Source: Tachypleus tridentatus
Taxonomy: Eukaryota > Arthropoda > Merostomata > Xiphosura > Limulidae
Length of the DNA: 64,000 nucleotides
NCBI RefSeq assembly: GCF_004210375.1
Contig: NC_134830.1
Coordinates: forward strand, 42,661,094 to 42,725,093
Direction: 5' to 3'
Of this stretch, positions 10,894 through 20,483 are shown in pieces. The notes beneath the pieces were generated by a model. It saw only the letters and a list, made by a program, of their open reading frames with translations. It had not been told where the DNA came from and made no database searches. Position 1 is the first letter of the stretch. Every line of letters begins with the position of its first letter. A program made the translations under genes and the position numbers.

Positions 10894-11160
10894 TTGTTTT
10901 GTTTTTTGAATTTCGCACAAGGCTACTCGAGGGCTATCTGCGCTAGCCATTCCTAATTTAGCAGTGTAAGACTAGAGGGAAGGCAGCTAGTCGCCATCAC
11001 CCACCGCCAACTCTTGAGCTACTCTTTTACCAACGAATAGTGGGATTGATCGTCATATTAAACCCCCAAAGGCTGAAAGGGCGAACATGTTTGGTGCGAC
11101 GGGGATTTGAACCCACGACCCTCAGATTACGAGTCGAACGCCTTAATCAACCTGGCCATT
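10894..11160 (-). mobile_element. SINE family A, nested in Tc1 element 1
   Basis: A full-length family A copy, tail first on the plus strand. It is flanked by a 12-bp target-site duplication with one mismatch (GGTGATATTGGT at 10882-10893 and GGTAATATTGGT at 11161-11172). This shows clean retrotransposition after the Tc1 element was already in place. Confidence 0.9.
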
Positions 11161-11337
11161 GGTAATATTGGTCATTTAAAAAAATATATTTCTCCATGTT
11201 TTACTGTTCTTTACACATTAAAAATGGATACAGATGGAAGTGAAATGAGGCGAATTACCTAAAAAAATAAAAATATTATCACTTTTGGAACGCTGAGATA
11301 AATTATACTTGTTCCTTAAATTTTTTTAGCAGTTTAG

Positions 11338-11457
11338 TTTGTTTATTTGTTCTTAAGCATAAACGTACACAATGAGTTATTTATGCTGTGCCCACTACTA
11401 GTATCGAAGTCTCGTCTATAGCAGCTGTCAGCCCTCAGACTTATTGCTGAGCCACTG
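11338..11457 (-). mobile_element. SINE family B, diverged
   Basis: Starts 6 bp after Tc1 element 1. Contains TTCTTAAGCATAAACGTACA, TGTGCCCACTACTAGTATCG and the head end GCTGAGCCACTGG. Confidence 0.75.
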
Positions 11458-11795
11458 GAAGAGGGGGCTGAATTATAAAAGTAAGAGACAAATGCTCCTT
11501 TCCTTCATAGACAGCAATATCCGTCTTTGCCCATAAGCAGTGCGTTCTTTTGCACCATTATGATGGATTACACTATGTAACACAAATTTTGTTCCTAGAT
11601 AGTATCTGTTATTTCTTAACTGATTATATTGTAAAAGTACAGAAAATGGCCATTATTCCCTTCAAACTTTGATTTTTAACCTGGATAATGAAATTTAGAA
11701 ATTAACCTATTTTCTATGTAAAAACGGGCAAATTTGCACATTTTCATTTACATAAGGTCTGAATAAAACAACACATGAATCAAGATTTACATGTA

Positions 11796-11801
11796 TTTAT
11801 T
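11796..11801 (-). terminator. Poly(A) signal (AATAAA) of the Cys-rich pseudogene
   Basis: AATAAA on the minus strand, about 87 bp after the final in-frame stop of the pseudogene. With the upstream TATA box and intron, the copy appears to retain a complete transcription unit and so is not a bare processed retrocopy. Confidence 0.4.
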
Positions 11802-11887
11802 CTAAAGTTATACAAAAATGAACAAAAATGTTTAGAAGTGAGTAGTTTTCCGATATTTGCGACTGTAATGTAAATCACTTTCACGTA

Positions 11888-12853
11888 TCAGCCCCCATAT
11901 ATAGTCTCACACAGACCGGATACATTGTGGCAGGAGCAGAGCCCATCTTGACGAGTGAAGAAGCTTGAAAAATGTCGGTGACGCTTCCTCTGACTTGCGA
12001 CTTGTACAGTTTCATCTAACGAATTCTACTCCTTGAACCTAGATGTCAAAAGTTCGGCATTCGACTTTTTTAGACCAAGATCTTTGATCAAGTCATTGAG
12101 GCCTCTTTGGTTGGGGTAATATGGGCTTCTCTCACCAGCTGTACCTGTGAAATTGTAATCTATATCATCAACGTCCTCTTCTGATTCGCTGCTCCTTTCT
12201 GAGGATGGCTGCTTTTTCTCTGACGGAGTGGATACAGGGAGCTCAGGGCAATTTAGAACTGGGGCGATGGATGATGGAAGGTCCGAGTACATGATAGCAG
12301 ATGCATTCTTGCCAGTCCAGCGTATGAAAGGGTCCACCATGCAGAAGTAGCAATTGCTTGAGTGGCCAGTGGGTTCACGCCAAATTCTTGGAATAGCGAA
12401 CTTCATGGCTCTCTTTTCCACTCTGTACCATCATGCAAAAGAGCAAAATAAAATTGTTATTATGAAGAATAAATTTATTTCATCCACAACTAATATGTAA
12501 GAGGTTCATGCAAAATATTTTATATGTGATATTTTTTCTATACTATTGGAAATTAAGAAAAAATAAATTAAAAGATATTTAAAGTTTAAAATTTGTATAA
12601 TATAAAATCTTACTATTCACGCAAACAGAAATTGCCCGTCTTACCTTCTAGAGTTTTTTTTGCAGTGTTCGCAGGTAAAATGATGTGTTCAGGGTTTGTC
12701 TTGACCCACGATAGGCATGCCGAAATATGCCTTGTAGACTTCACACATTTTAGCAGATGCTGTCACAGAGTACCTTTTCGCTCTTGTTTTGATAAATTGG
12801 CCACATACATGGCAGAATGGGTCTGGAGAATGCTTGCAGCTTCTTGATGCCAT
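11888..12853 (-). pseudogene. Broken copy of a multicopy Cys-rich arthropod gene family
   Basis: Two exons on the minus strand. Exon 1 starts at the ATG at 12853 (MASRSCKHSPDPFCHVCGQF) and has a Cys/His pattern (CHVCG, then CEHC) like a small zinc-binding module. It is broken by a TGA in place of a Trp codon (after VGQDKP) and by an extra A before the donor (AAG|gtaag near 12644). Exon 2 reads EKRAMKFAIPRIWREPTGHS, then NCYFCM, a Ser/Glu/Asp-rich acidic linker, and NQRGLNDLIKDLGLKKSNAE. A TAG at 12026-12028 interrupts it, but the frame resumes (KRHRHFSSFFTRQDGLCSCH) to a TGA at 11888. The motifs match, from memory, a family seen in many near-identical uncharacterised copies in arthropod genomes. 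Function unknown; this copy cannot encode a full protein. Confidence 0.75.
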
Positions 12854-12930
12854 CTCTGACAAAATCAGATTGGTCTATGTGTTCACTTAGGCAGCTAAAA
12901 CTAAACTAAAGTGGTGAGTGGTGAGCACCT

Positions 12931-13045
12931 GTATATATATTACTATGGAAAGTTCTAGAAAATTCTACATCATTCTAGAAAATTATTGTAAGTTCTATAA
13001 CATTCTAAAAAGTTCTTGAAAATTCTTGTAAGTTCGAGAAAATTC
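12931..13045 (-). promoter_or_regulatory. Heat-shock-type promoter: HSE cluster plus TATA box
   Basis: Three perfect three-pentamer heat-shock elements (TTCnnGAAnnTTC) lie at 12953-12965, 13013-13025 and 13033-13045, with a two-pentamer site (TTCTAGAA) at 12973-12980. A TATA run (TATATATA) lies at 12931-12940. Read on the minus strand the order is HSEs, TATA about 12 bp further on, then about 78 bp to the ATG of the Cys-rich pseudogene at 12853. That is a standard Hsp-gene promoter layout. HSEs are nearly palindromic, so strand is assigned from the TATA box and gene only. Confidence 0.6.
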
Positions 13046-13448
13046 TCTGTCAGCTACTCAGCACTGAATCTACCTGGAATTTTCTGGAAAATGGGTAAAT
13101 TTGAAAATTTCATTACCCAGGTCACAAAAGCAATGTTTGAAGAGAAAAATAGGTATTTTTCATTTACTTTAGGCGTAAGCAATTGGGAAATAACAATTTC
13201 TGTCCAGGAAGAAGAAAAAGTAAAAGTTTTGTTACATAGTGTAATGCACAAGCTGATCATGGCTCACGGTCTTCTTTATCCCTGCTCAGTGATGTAAATG
13301 CAGTCAATAAGTGCAACTTCTATTTTGAATAGGTTTTCATTAGATAGAAACCATTAACGCCATTTTAGGGGATCTGTTTCTTCTAAACTTGTCAGTAAAA
13401 TTGTCCACAATAAATGAATTTTCCACTAAATGAGAGTATACTAAATCT

Positions 13449-13580
13449 TGCCCCCGCTTCAGTGGCACAGCGGCGTATCAGTGGACTTACACCGCTAAAA
13501 ACCGGGTTTCGATACCCGTTGTGGGCAGAGCAAAGATAGCCCTTTGTGTAGCTTTGTGCTTAATGACAAACAACAACTAA
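13449..13580 (+). mobile_element. SINE family B, reference copy
   Basis: Defines family B: tRNA-like head with box A (TCAGTGGCACAGCGG), loop region GACTTACACCGCTAAAAACC and box B GGTTTCGATACCC, then GGGCAGAGCAAAGATAGCCC, TTTGTGTAGCTTTGTGCTTA and an A-rich end. About 125 bp; there is no long body as in family A. Confidence 0.92.
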
Positions 13581-13806
13581 ATCTCTGTTTAATTAGAAAT
13601 TATATTTATTTGAAAACAGGGTTTATTTAAAAATATTCTGCTCTTTTTTCATGACATTTATCTTAATTGGTGAAAACCGTATCCATAATTAATGTGACCG
13701 TCTCATACTCAACTTCTAATAGAAGTATTTCAGTTTTGATAATTACACTAATTTCCATAGAAACAGTTGTTTTCCTTTGCGTAATTTTACATTTTTTTTG
13801 TTTTAG

Positions 13807-13974
13807 AAATATGCTTCTAATTTTGAAAGAGAAAAAATCGGCATCTTGGAACTCCCTTATCTCACAGACGAACGTTTAGAGAAAATCGGTATACCATTGG
13901 GGCCAAGACTACGTGTTCTACAAGAAGTCAAGATGGCGTTTCAACAGGATCCACTCAATAGTTGTTTTGCATGA
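13807..13974 (+). CDS. SAM-domain coiled-coil gene, terminal exon with SAM domain and stop
   Basis: The last coding exon: acceptor TTTTTTTGTTTTAG|, then 55 codons and TGA at 13972-13974. It completes the SAM domain with the family's usual pattern: KYASNFEREKI (helices 1-2), LPYLTDERLEKIGI (helices 3-4) and PLGPRLRVLQEV (start of the long helix 5). A short tail ends in NSCFA. SAM domains mediate protein-protein self-association or RNA binding. With the coiled coils upstream, an oligomerising scaffold is the natural reading. The intron before it is 4295 bp and carries two other elements. Gene identity is not established; the SAM domain itself I rate above 0.9. Confidence 0.92.
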   Translation, partial: KYASNFEREKIGILELPYLTDERLEKIGIPLGPRLRVLQEVKMAFQQDPLNSCFA

Positions 13975-14260
13975 AATATTTAAAATATAAAAACCGTTGC
14001 AAGTAAACACATCTCTACTACTGAAACAAGCTCTTCGATTATCACTTCTATAGTGTTTCCATTCATGTGCGTCAGATCTCAAAATTTAAATTAATGGAGC
14101 ATGCGTGGGTTTTGAGTATTTATGGTGCAAAAACGGGAAAGTTCGCTTGTTTTAGGTACTCAATCTACCAAATGATAATTTATGCCAATTTTATAGATTT
14201 ATATCACGTTATTTTTATTTTTCTTCTCATTCACGTGGGCTTATAAAAACTGTAGAGAAC

Positions 14261-14266
14261 ATTAAA
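14261..14266 (+). terminator. Possible poly(A) signal (ATTAAA) of the SAM-domain gene
   Basis: ATTAAA lies 287 bp after the stop codon. It is the common variant of the poly(A) hexamer and the first one after a run with no AATAAA. A second ATTAAA follows at about 14290. No cDNA is available to confirm it. Confidence 0.25.
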
Positions 14267-14296
14267 GAAAATTATTTAACAAAATTACATTAAATT

Positions 14297-14511
14297 AGGC
14301 CTTGCATGGCCAGGTGGTTACGGCGCTCGACTCGTAATCCGAGAGTGGCAGCTTCGAATCCCCGTCACATCAAACATGTTTGCCTTTTCATCCGTGAAGG
14401 TTTTATAATGTAACGGACAATTCCACTATTCGTTGGTAAAAAAGCAGCCCAAGAGTTGGCGGTGGGTGGTGATGACTAGCTGCCTTCCTACTAGTCTTAC
14501 ACTGCTAAATC
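14297..14511 (+). mobile_element. SINE family A, 5' part of a chimeric pair
   Basis: Head-first copy that stops abruptly at CACTGCTAAAT and runs into a second copy lacking its first 60 bases. Confidence 0.92.
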
Positions 14512-14715
14512 CCCGTCGCACAAAACATGCTCACCTTTTCAGCCGTGGGGGCGTTATAATGTACGGTCAATCCCACTATTTGTTGGTAAAAGAGTAGCCC
14601 AAGAGTTGGCGGTCGGTGGTGATAATTAGCCTCCTTTCCACTGGTCTTATACTGCTAAATTATGGACGGCTAGCGCAGATAGCCCTCGTGTAGCTTTGCG
14701 CGAAATTGAAAAACA
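14512..14715 (+). mobile_element. SINE family A, 3' part of a chimeric pair
   Basis: Starts inside box B (CCCCGTCGCACAAAACATG) and continues through body and tail (GCGCAGATAGCCCTCGTGTA). Confidence 0.92.
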
Positions 14716-15484
14716 AATTTTAAACTTTAATAGTTTAATACAAATAATCTTCATTTCCATAACTTTAGTTTCAATATTTTGCAAATAAATTAATAATTAA
14801 ACACTTAAAGATTCTTACATTTTCACATATGTTTGTTGATAATATCGTTATTTTATTCCAAAGAACCAAATTTTAATAGTTTAGATATTGTTTAAAATAT
14901 GTAGGATTTCTTTTTACTTTATTTTACTTTGACACAGCATCTAATTATACTGTGGGCAAATAATATTAACTCTACCAAGGTTTAACCAAAATCAATTAAG
15001 TTTGAATTACGTTTTTATTAACGAGTAAAACATGAATTTCAAATGCTCTTGTAAAATACAAGTTACCACTTGAAATAATGTTTTATTTGACTGCCATTTA
15101 TCGATAAAATATTTCGATAGTGGTTCCCAAATCTTTTGAAAGAATTATTGGATTTTCTGTTTCCAAACCACATCTTTCTTTAATCATCACTAATTCTCCC
15201 ATTTTAGTTTATGGGTTAAAACAATCCATCAAAAAGAAAAAAACACACACACTTGAAACAGACCCGAAAGTGCTCATAATCAATTGATAATTAGTGTAGA
15301 AAAAAAACCGCATAAAAAACAATATGTTTTCAAACAGCTGACCAGTAAGTAATCTCGAAACCAAAACAGCGACCATAATCGTATACCAGCTTTGTAGCTA
15401 TGTACAAGGCTTCATGGTTTTGTGTTCCTGCCACAGAATTGCCCTCTGCTCTTTGGATGGGCTATAAGAATGACGGTAAAGTCC

Positions 15485-15529
15485 CACTATTCAATCAGAC
15501 AAGAGTTGGACTCCTCTGATTGAATAGTG
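15485..15529. repeat. Perfect 15-bp stem-loop
   Basis: CACTATTCAATCAGA at 15485-15499 and its exact complement TCTGATTGAATAGTG at 15515-15529 are separated by 15 bases. The left arm and loop resemble the middle of SINE family A (CCCACTATTC...CAAGAGTTGG), so the hairpin may have arisen by inverted duplication inside an old SINE. Confidence 0.8.
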
Positions 15530-15988
15530 AGTCTGATAAAACTTCGAAACATTTCTCAAAAAGTTTCCAAGATAGATATAGCCCACAGAAGTTGTCGGTC
15601 AATTGAATATCTGTTTTATGAGGTTCAGGTACCATACTACAATGCACATACGAACTACAAGTCGTTAGTTTCGAAGTGAAAACAGTGACGTCTCAAAATG
15701 ACCAATTCAGAGCTCAAATTTCAACTTTATAAAAGATTTTTGGGGACATCTGGTGAAATTAATACAAAATGTTAAAGTACAATTCTCTAGTCGTTTACCC
15801 ATTGTTTGCTTTTTGAAACAACAATGCAGAAAAATTGTTTTAGACTTTCTGAGTAGCAAAGTTGAGAGATCATATTATATTGAACAATTGGAACTTTGGG
15901 ATTTTTTATATTAAAATGTGTTACATTGAGACTTTCAAAGTCAAAACTTATTTTTATCTTACAGGACACTCCTCAATTTCTTGACTGC

Positions 15989-16266
15989 AAGTTTGTTTAT
16001 TTTGAATTTCGCGAAAAACTACACGAGGGCTATCTGCACTAACTGTCCCTAATTTAGCAATGTTAGACTAGAGTGAATGCAGCTAGTCATCACCACCCAC
16101 CGCTCACTTTTGGGCTACTATTTACCAACAAATAGTGAAATTAATCGTTATATTATAATGCCCCCACGATTGAAGAGGCAAACATATAGTTGGACAAGGA
16201 TTCGAACCTGCGGCCCTCAGATTGCGAGTGAAGTTCCGTAACCAGTTACCTGTCCATGCCGGGCTC
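15989..16266 (-). mobile_element. SINE family A
   Basis: Complete but more diverged copy ending in TGTCCATGCCGGGC. Confidence 0.9.
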
Positions 16267-16269
16267 TAT

Positions 16270-16375
16270 CATATAAGAGTAGCCAGAGAGTTGGTGAGAG
16301 TGGTGTTGGTTAGTTGCTTTCTTTTGTGTTTCATTCCAAATTAGGGACGACCATGCGCATATACTCCTGTTTAAC
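16270..16375 (+). mobile_element. SINE family A fragment
   Basis: Body and tail fragment only (AAGAGTAGCCAGAGAGTTGG to ACCATGCGCATATACTCC), next to the previous copy in opposite orientation. Confidence 0.6.
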
Positions 16376-16480
16376 TCCGCAAAATTATGGAACAAACGGA
16401 ATTTTGTAGACAAAGCAAAAGGGATGCTGTCACATGTTAAAGGGAAGTGCTCGAAATAATAAAAATTATGTCACATATAT

Positions 16481-16585
16481 ATCAAGCCCAAAGCTACACT
16501 AGAGGCTATCTGTATTCTGCCTCCCACAGGTATCGAAACAAGTTTTTTAGTATTATGAGCCCATAAACGTACTATCGAGGTGGCA
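16481..16585 (-). mobile_element. SINE family B, diverged
   Basis: Contains CCCAAAGCTACACTAGAGGC, TATTCTGCCTCCCACAGGTA and a box B remnant (TATCGAAAC). Confidence 0.75.
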
Positions 16586-16761
16586 TATATATTTCATAAG
16601 TGCTAGTGAGAGAACTTCAGTTTTAGATTTTCTGTCTCTCACGTTCATTTTCAGCAAAATAAGGGTGGTTTCTGCGAATACAACTTCAAATTTATGCCTT
16701 TAACATAAATAACTAACAAAAAAATCATATTTTTGATGTAATTGTAAATATTTTGAGTGAC

Positions 16762-17037
16762 TTGTTTGTTTTTTAATTTCGCAGAAAGCTACTCGAGGGC
16801 TATCTGTGCTAGCCGTCCCTAATTTAGCAGTGTAAGACTAGAGGGAAGGCAGCTAGTCATCACCACCCACCGCCAACTCTTGGGCTACTCTTTTACCAAC
16901 GAATAGTGGGATTGAGCGTCACATTATAACGCTCCCACGACTGAAAGGGCGAGCATGTTTCGCGCGACCGGGATGCGAACCCGCAACCCTCAGATTACGA
17001 GTCGCACGCCTTAACACGCTCGGCCATGCCGGGCCCT
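16762..17037 (-). mobile_element. SINE family A, well preserved
   Basis: Close to consensus throughout, with head end CACGCTCGGCCATGCCGGGC. Confidence 0.95.
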
Positions 17038-18429
17038 GAGTGACTTACTTGATTAAATCTGTGTTTTGAATTTCAATTAGCAAAATAATTTCTCCTTGAC
17101 AAATGTTTTCATATGAATTGATAATTTCGTATGCAACAAGAGTTAATTTATATCGAAGTGTGAGATCATTTTAAAACATTTCAAAAAACTAACTTTCTAA
17201 CACACATTAACGGACTTGCGACGCTAACATCTGGGGTTTTATTACTTGAAGCGGACATAGCAGATACTCTAACGCGGATTTGCTGTAAAATAAAAATTAT
17301 AGTAATATATTTTTTTGCACCTTATTGTTGCTATTTTTTTTCATAATGCAGATATTTTCAAATGAGCTATTTAAGAATTATGAGATCTTTACATAGACGT
17401 TTTATAAAATTATTATTATTGTAGGGACCTCTATGGTGACAAATAAGAAACTGTAATATAAGCAAATAATATCACTGTTTTGTAACAATATATTTAATTT
17501 ACCTTTGTATGCTAGCGTCATCTAGTAACAGTTATGAAAGTTATGCTGTATGCATTACAAACAACTAAATATAATTCCTTGATCTTAATTGTGCTGATAA
17601 AAGGGGGTACAAATTAAACTCGCGTCTTCTAAAAGAATGACAATCACCAATTGTGTTGTTTGTTGTCTCCTTTATTGTTATTTAGCTTCGTACAACTAGT
17701 GTTAACATTCTTACAATAATTCTGGCTCAAGTATCTCTTTCTGTTATAAACAAGTTTTTAGCTAAAACAATTTTTGGATAAGTTATGTAATTGTTTGAAG
17801 AGTTAGATTAAAACAACAAAGTTTTTGTAATGTATATAATTTCATTTAGCGTTGAATATCTCGCTGTAATATTATCCTTTTAATTAGTTGTACTTCCAGT
17901 TGTTTTCTAACTGCTAATATACTAATTATAAACAATGCAAAAGTCAGGACACCATTTCTTAGTGAATATTAACTACATTCAAGAAATATTATTTTCACTT
18001 TATAGAACTCTCGAAAAAGAAAACTGAAGACTTATTGGTTGTTTTGTACAGCTTGAATCTTGTTAATTTCCGTTGTGGTAAAAATCAATAAGAATTGTGT
18101 CATTCGTGATTCGGTAACGTAACAGTAAAAGCACCTGCTTGCAAATAATGAATTGAGTTAAAAGTTATTCTGTTCTTCAGTTCCTTAGAAAGAAGAAGAA
18201 AACGCATAATATCACATAAGACGATAACTTTTGTAATTAAATTATATATTTCTTTTACCCTCGGTTAATATAAAACATTTAAAATAGAATATATGAAGAC
18301 AAATATTATCTGAAAATGGGTAATTATAATTAGAAGATGATATTATATAATTTTAAAAAATTGAAATTTAATGTGACGCGAAATAAGTAGTTACTTATGC
18401 GCTTTAACTATATTACGTATTTTTCAGTG
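17038..18429. other. No gene seen
   Basis: Very AT-rich, with frequent stops in all frames and no recognisable repeat. Confidence 0.6.
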
Positions 18430-19910
18430 TTACGTAATATAATTTATGTTGGACGAATCTCCGATTTATTATGTTGCGTCTTACTATTTCAAATAGCCGG
18501 AAATTTTAACTTAGAAGTTAATTGAATATCGATGTGTATTAAATCTATTATTTGCCAACAAGATTAATACACAGCATTTTCTTTATTAACACGAATATAT
18601 TTTAATATACAAACTGCAATACAATTTATAATAATGTTTATTACAAATAATGATTTATATACAAAAGTTTTACAAACAATATTAAGTCCTCTATTTGGTC
18701 TAGAACTAAATACTTTGTTGGCGGTTCACGAGGCACAAATTACTTTCAGCTTGATACACTTCACTTGACGGGAATGCTAGTTAGCTCTATTCTTCATACG
18801 TTAGCTTTTCCCGACGAAAATATCTAATGTCCTCATTTATTGACGCCCTATGTTAATTCACTAAAGTCTGTAATGTTCGAAATCTATAAACATTCCTGGT
18901 CAAATATCTGTATTTTTTTCCAATTAATAAGTGTTTGTAACAATTATTGCTTCCGAGGCTTATAGTATACTGACTTTAGCGATCAAACAATATTCTGAAA
19001 TTGTCTCTTGACGCATCGATTTATAATAACTAGGCGAAGTTCTAGAAAGCTCAGTTGGCCCAACAATATTTGAAGACACGTTAGTGCTTTCGTAAAACAT
19101 ATATTAATTCTAACACTCAAGTATATTCTACAAATTTCAAGAACAGGCGAGACTTGAGCCATACACATTTAACAATATAAGTTACATACATTTCTAACTA
19201 TGTATTAAACTGAAATAAGCATAGATATTAAAATAATATTAAATCAATTACACCTCCATCCTTGGAAAATTAAAAATTGGCGTTGGGCAACCTTTAATTG
19301 AGACGAAAGGCAGAAGACTTTCGAAACGTCGTCCTCTACACTTAGTGTCTTCACAACAGGTAGTTGTCCATTCTACAAAGTTTCATCAATTTAATTATAA
19401 TAATTTAGACCTAATTTTGTATCTCATTCAAATCCTGGACCAGTCCTCAATTTATTACAGTTACGTATTATAATTTATCTCGGATAAGTCTCTGATTTAT
19501 TATGTTACGTCTTACGATTTCAAATAGTTCGAAATTTTAATTTTAATTTAGAAATTAACCGAATGCTGATATGCATCAAATTTATGGTATTTGCCAACAA
19601 GATTGATACACAAAATGTTCTTTGTTAGCACAAACATACTTTAATCTATAAATAGCAATAACATTTATAATAACGATCATTACAAATAATAATTTATGTA
19701 CAAAACTTTTACCAGCAATATTCGAAGATACTCTAGTCCTTTCATAAAAATATATTGTTGATTCTTACTCTCGAGAATCTTCTACAAATTTAGAAAATAG
19801 GTGGGACATGCGCAATACACATTTAACAATATAAGTTACATACATTTCTAAATAAATATTAAACTGATATAAACATAGATATTAAAATAATGTTAAATCC
19901 GTTACATTAG
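18430..19910 (+). repeat. Diverged direct segmental duplication
   Basis: The segment at 19462-19910 repeats 18430-18694 followed by 19062-19255 in the same order, with roughly 80% identity by eye (shared blocks include TTTGCCAACAAGATT, CATTTAACAATATAAGTTAC and AAACATAGATATTAAAATAA). The first copy contains about 370 bp (18695-19061) that the second lacks, so either an insertion in one or a deletion in the other. No terminal TG...CA or tRNA-primer site is evident, so I do not call these LTRs. Confidence 0.75.
19298..19334 (+). other. Degenerate hammerhead-like RNA motif
   Basis: The sequence TTGAGACGAAAGGCAGAAGA then CTTTCGAAACGTCG has a GAAAG/CTTTC stem closed by a short loop and the CGAAACGTC block found in hammerhead ribozymes of Penelope-like elements. 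The CTGATGA core element is altered (TTGAGAC), so activity is unlikely. No reverse transcriptase remains nearby. Confidence 0.25.
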
Positions 19911-20348
19911 ACAAATACAAGAATTTTATCAATTTTTCTAAGACATGGATTATTGTATTATAATATAAGTGGATGTAGCTTCACTTGTTGATATATAAGG
20001 GTGATTATTGAGAAAATCCTGAATTTTATAACAGTTACATTTATAAAACGAAATGAAATAGAGACGTACACAGTACTAATAGTTTAAATTTCGAATTCAA
20101 ATTTAATATTTCAAACAGAAAAAAAATATTATTTTGTGTTAAAGAAAGATGTGTGAAATAACTTCTGTTAAAAATGAACATTTTGCAAAATTTTGTAATT
20201 AAAGGATTAACACTATGTTTTGTGATCTTTAAGAAACACTAAGAGTTACTGAGCTTTAGATTTAAAAAGAAATGTTATATTTACAGAAATTTTCGTAATA
20301 ATATTTATAAAATTACTCAACTATTAATCGAGCAAACAAAATGAAAAG

Positions 20349-20483
20349 TCTCTCGCTGGTACAGCGGTAAGTCTTCGATTTACAACGCTTTTAGCGTTAT
20401 AAAATACTTATTTTGTAAGGGGTTCGATTCATCTCGGTAGGCCAGATAGCCTGATGTGGTTTTGGTATAAGGAAAACACAAAA
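20349..20483 (+). mobile_element. SINE family C with an internal insertion
   Basis: Head-first family C copy (CGCTGGTACAGCGGTAAGTC, GATTTACAACGC). About 25 extra bases (GCGTTATAAAATACTTATTT) sit between the loop region and box B (GGGGTTCGATTC). Confidence 0.85.

Larger units (their letters stand above)
9530..11332 (+). mobile_element. Dead Tc1/mariner-type transposon (element 1)
   Basis: Imperfect terminal inverted repeats of about 28 bp bound the element (left starts CTGCTCAAAAATATTAAAGG; right is its complement, ending in CTTTAGCAG-like sequence at 11332). A TA dinucleotide precedes the left end; the right side has TT, so the TA target duplication has mutated on that side. Inside are pieces of a plus-strand IS630/Tc1/mariner transposase. 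Without the nested SINE at 10894-11160 the element would be about 1.5 kb, normal for this group. It lies in the last intron of the SAM-domain gene, in the same orientation. Confidence 0.88.

Noticed and set aside
13016..13297. 93-codon plus-strand open frame next to the HSE cluster
   Set aside because: Starts within the HSE repeats, has no recognisable domain and lacks Kozak or splice support; probably chance.
18430..19910. LTR retrotransposon with two LTRs
   Set aside because: The copies are unequal, about 200 bp apart at the inner edge, with no TG...CA ends, primer site or coding remnants between them.
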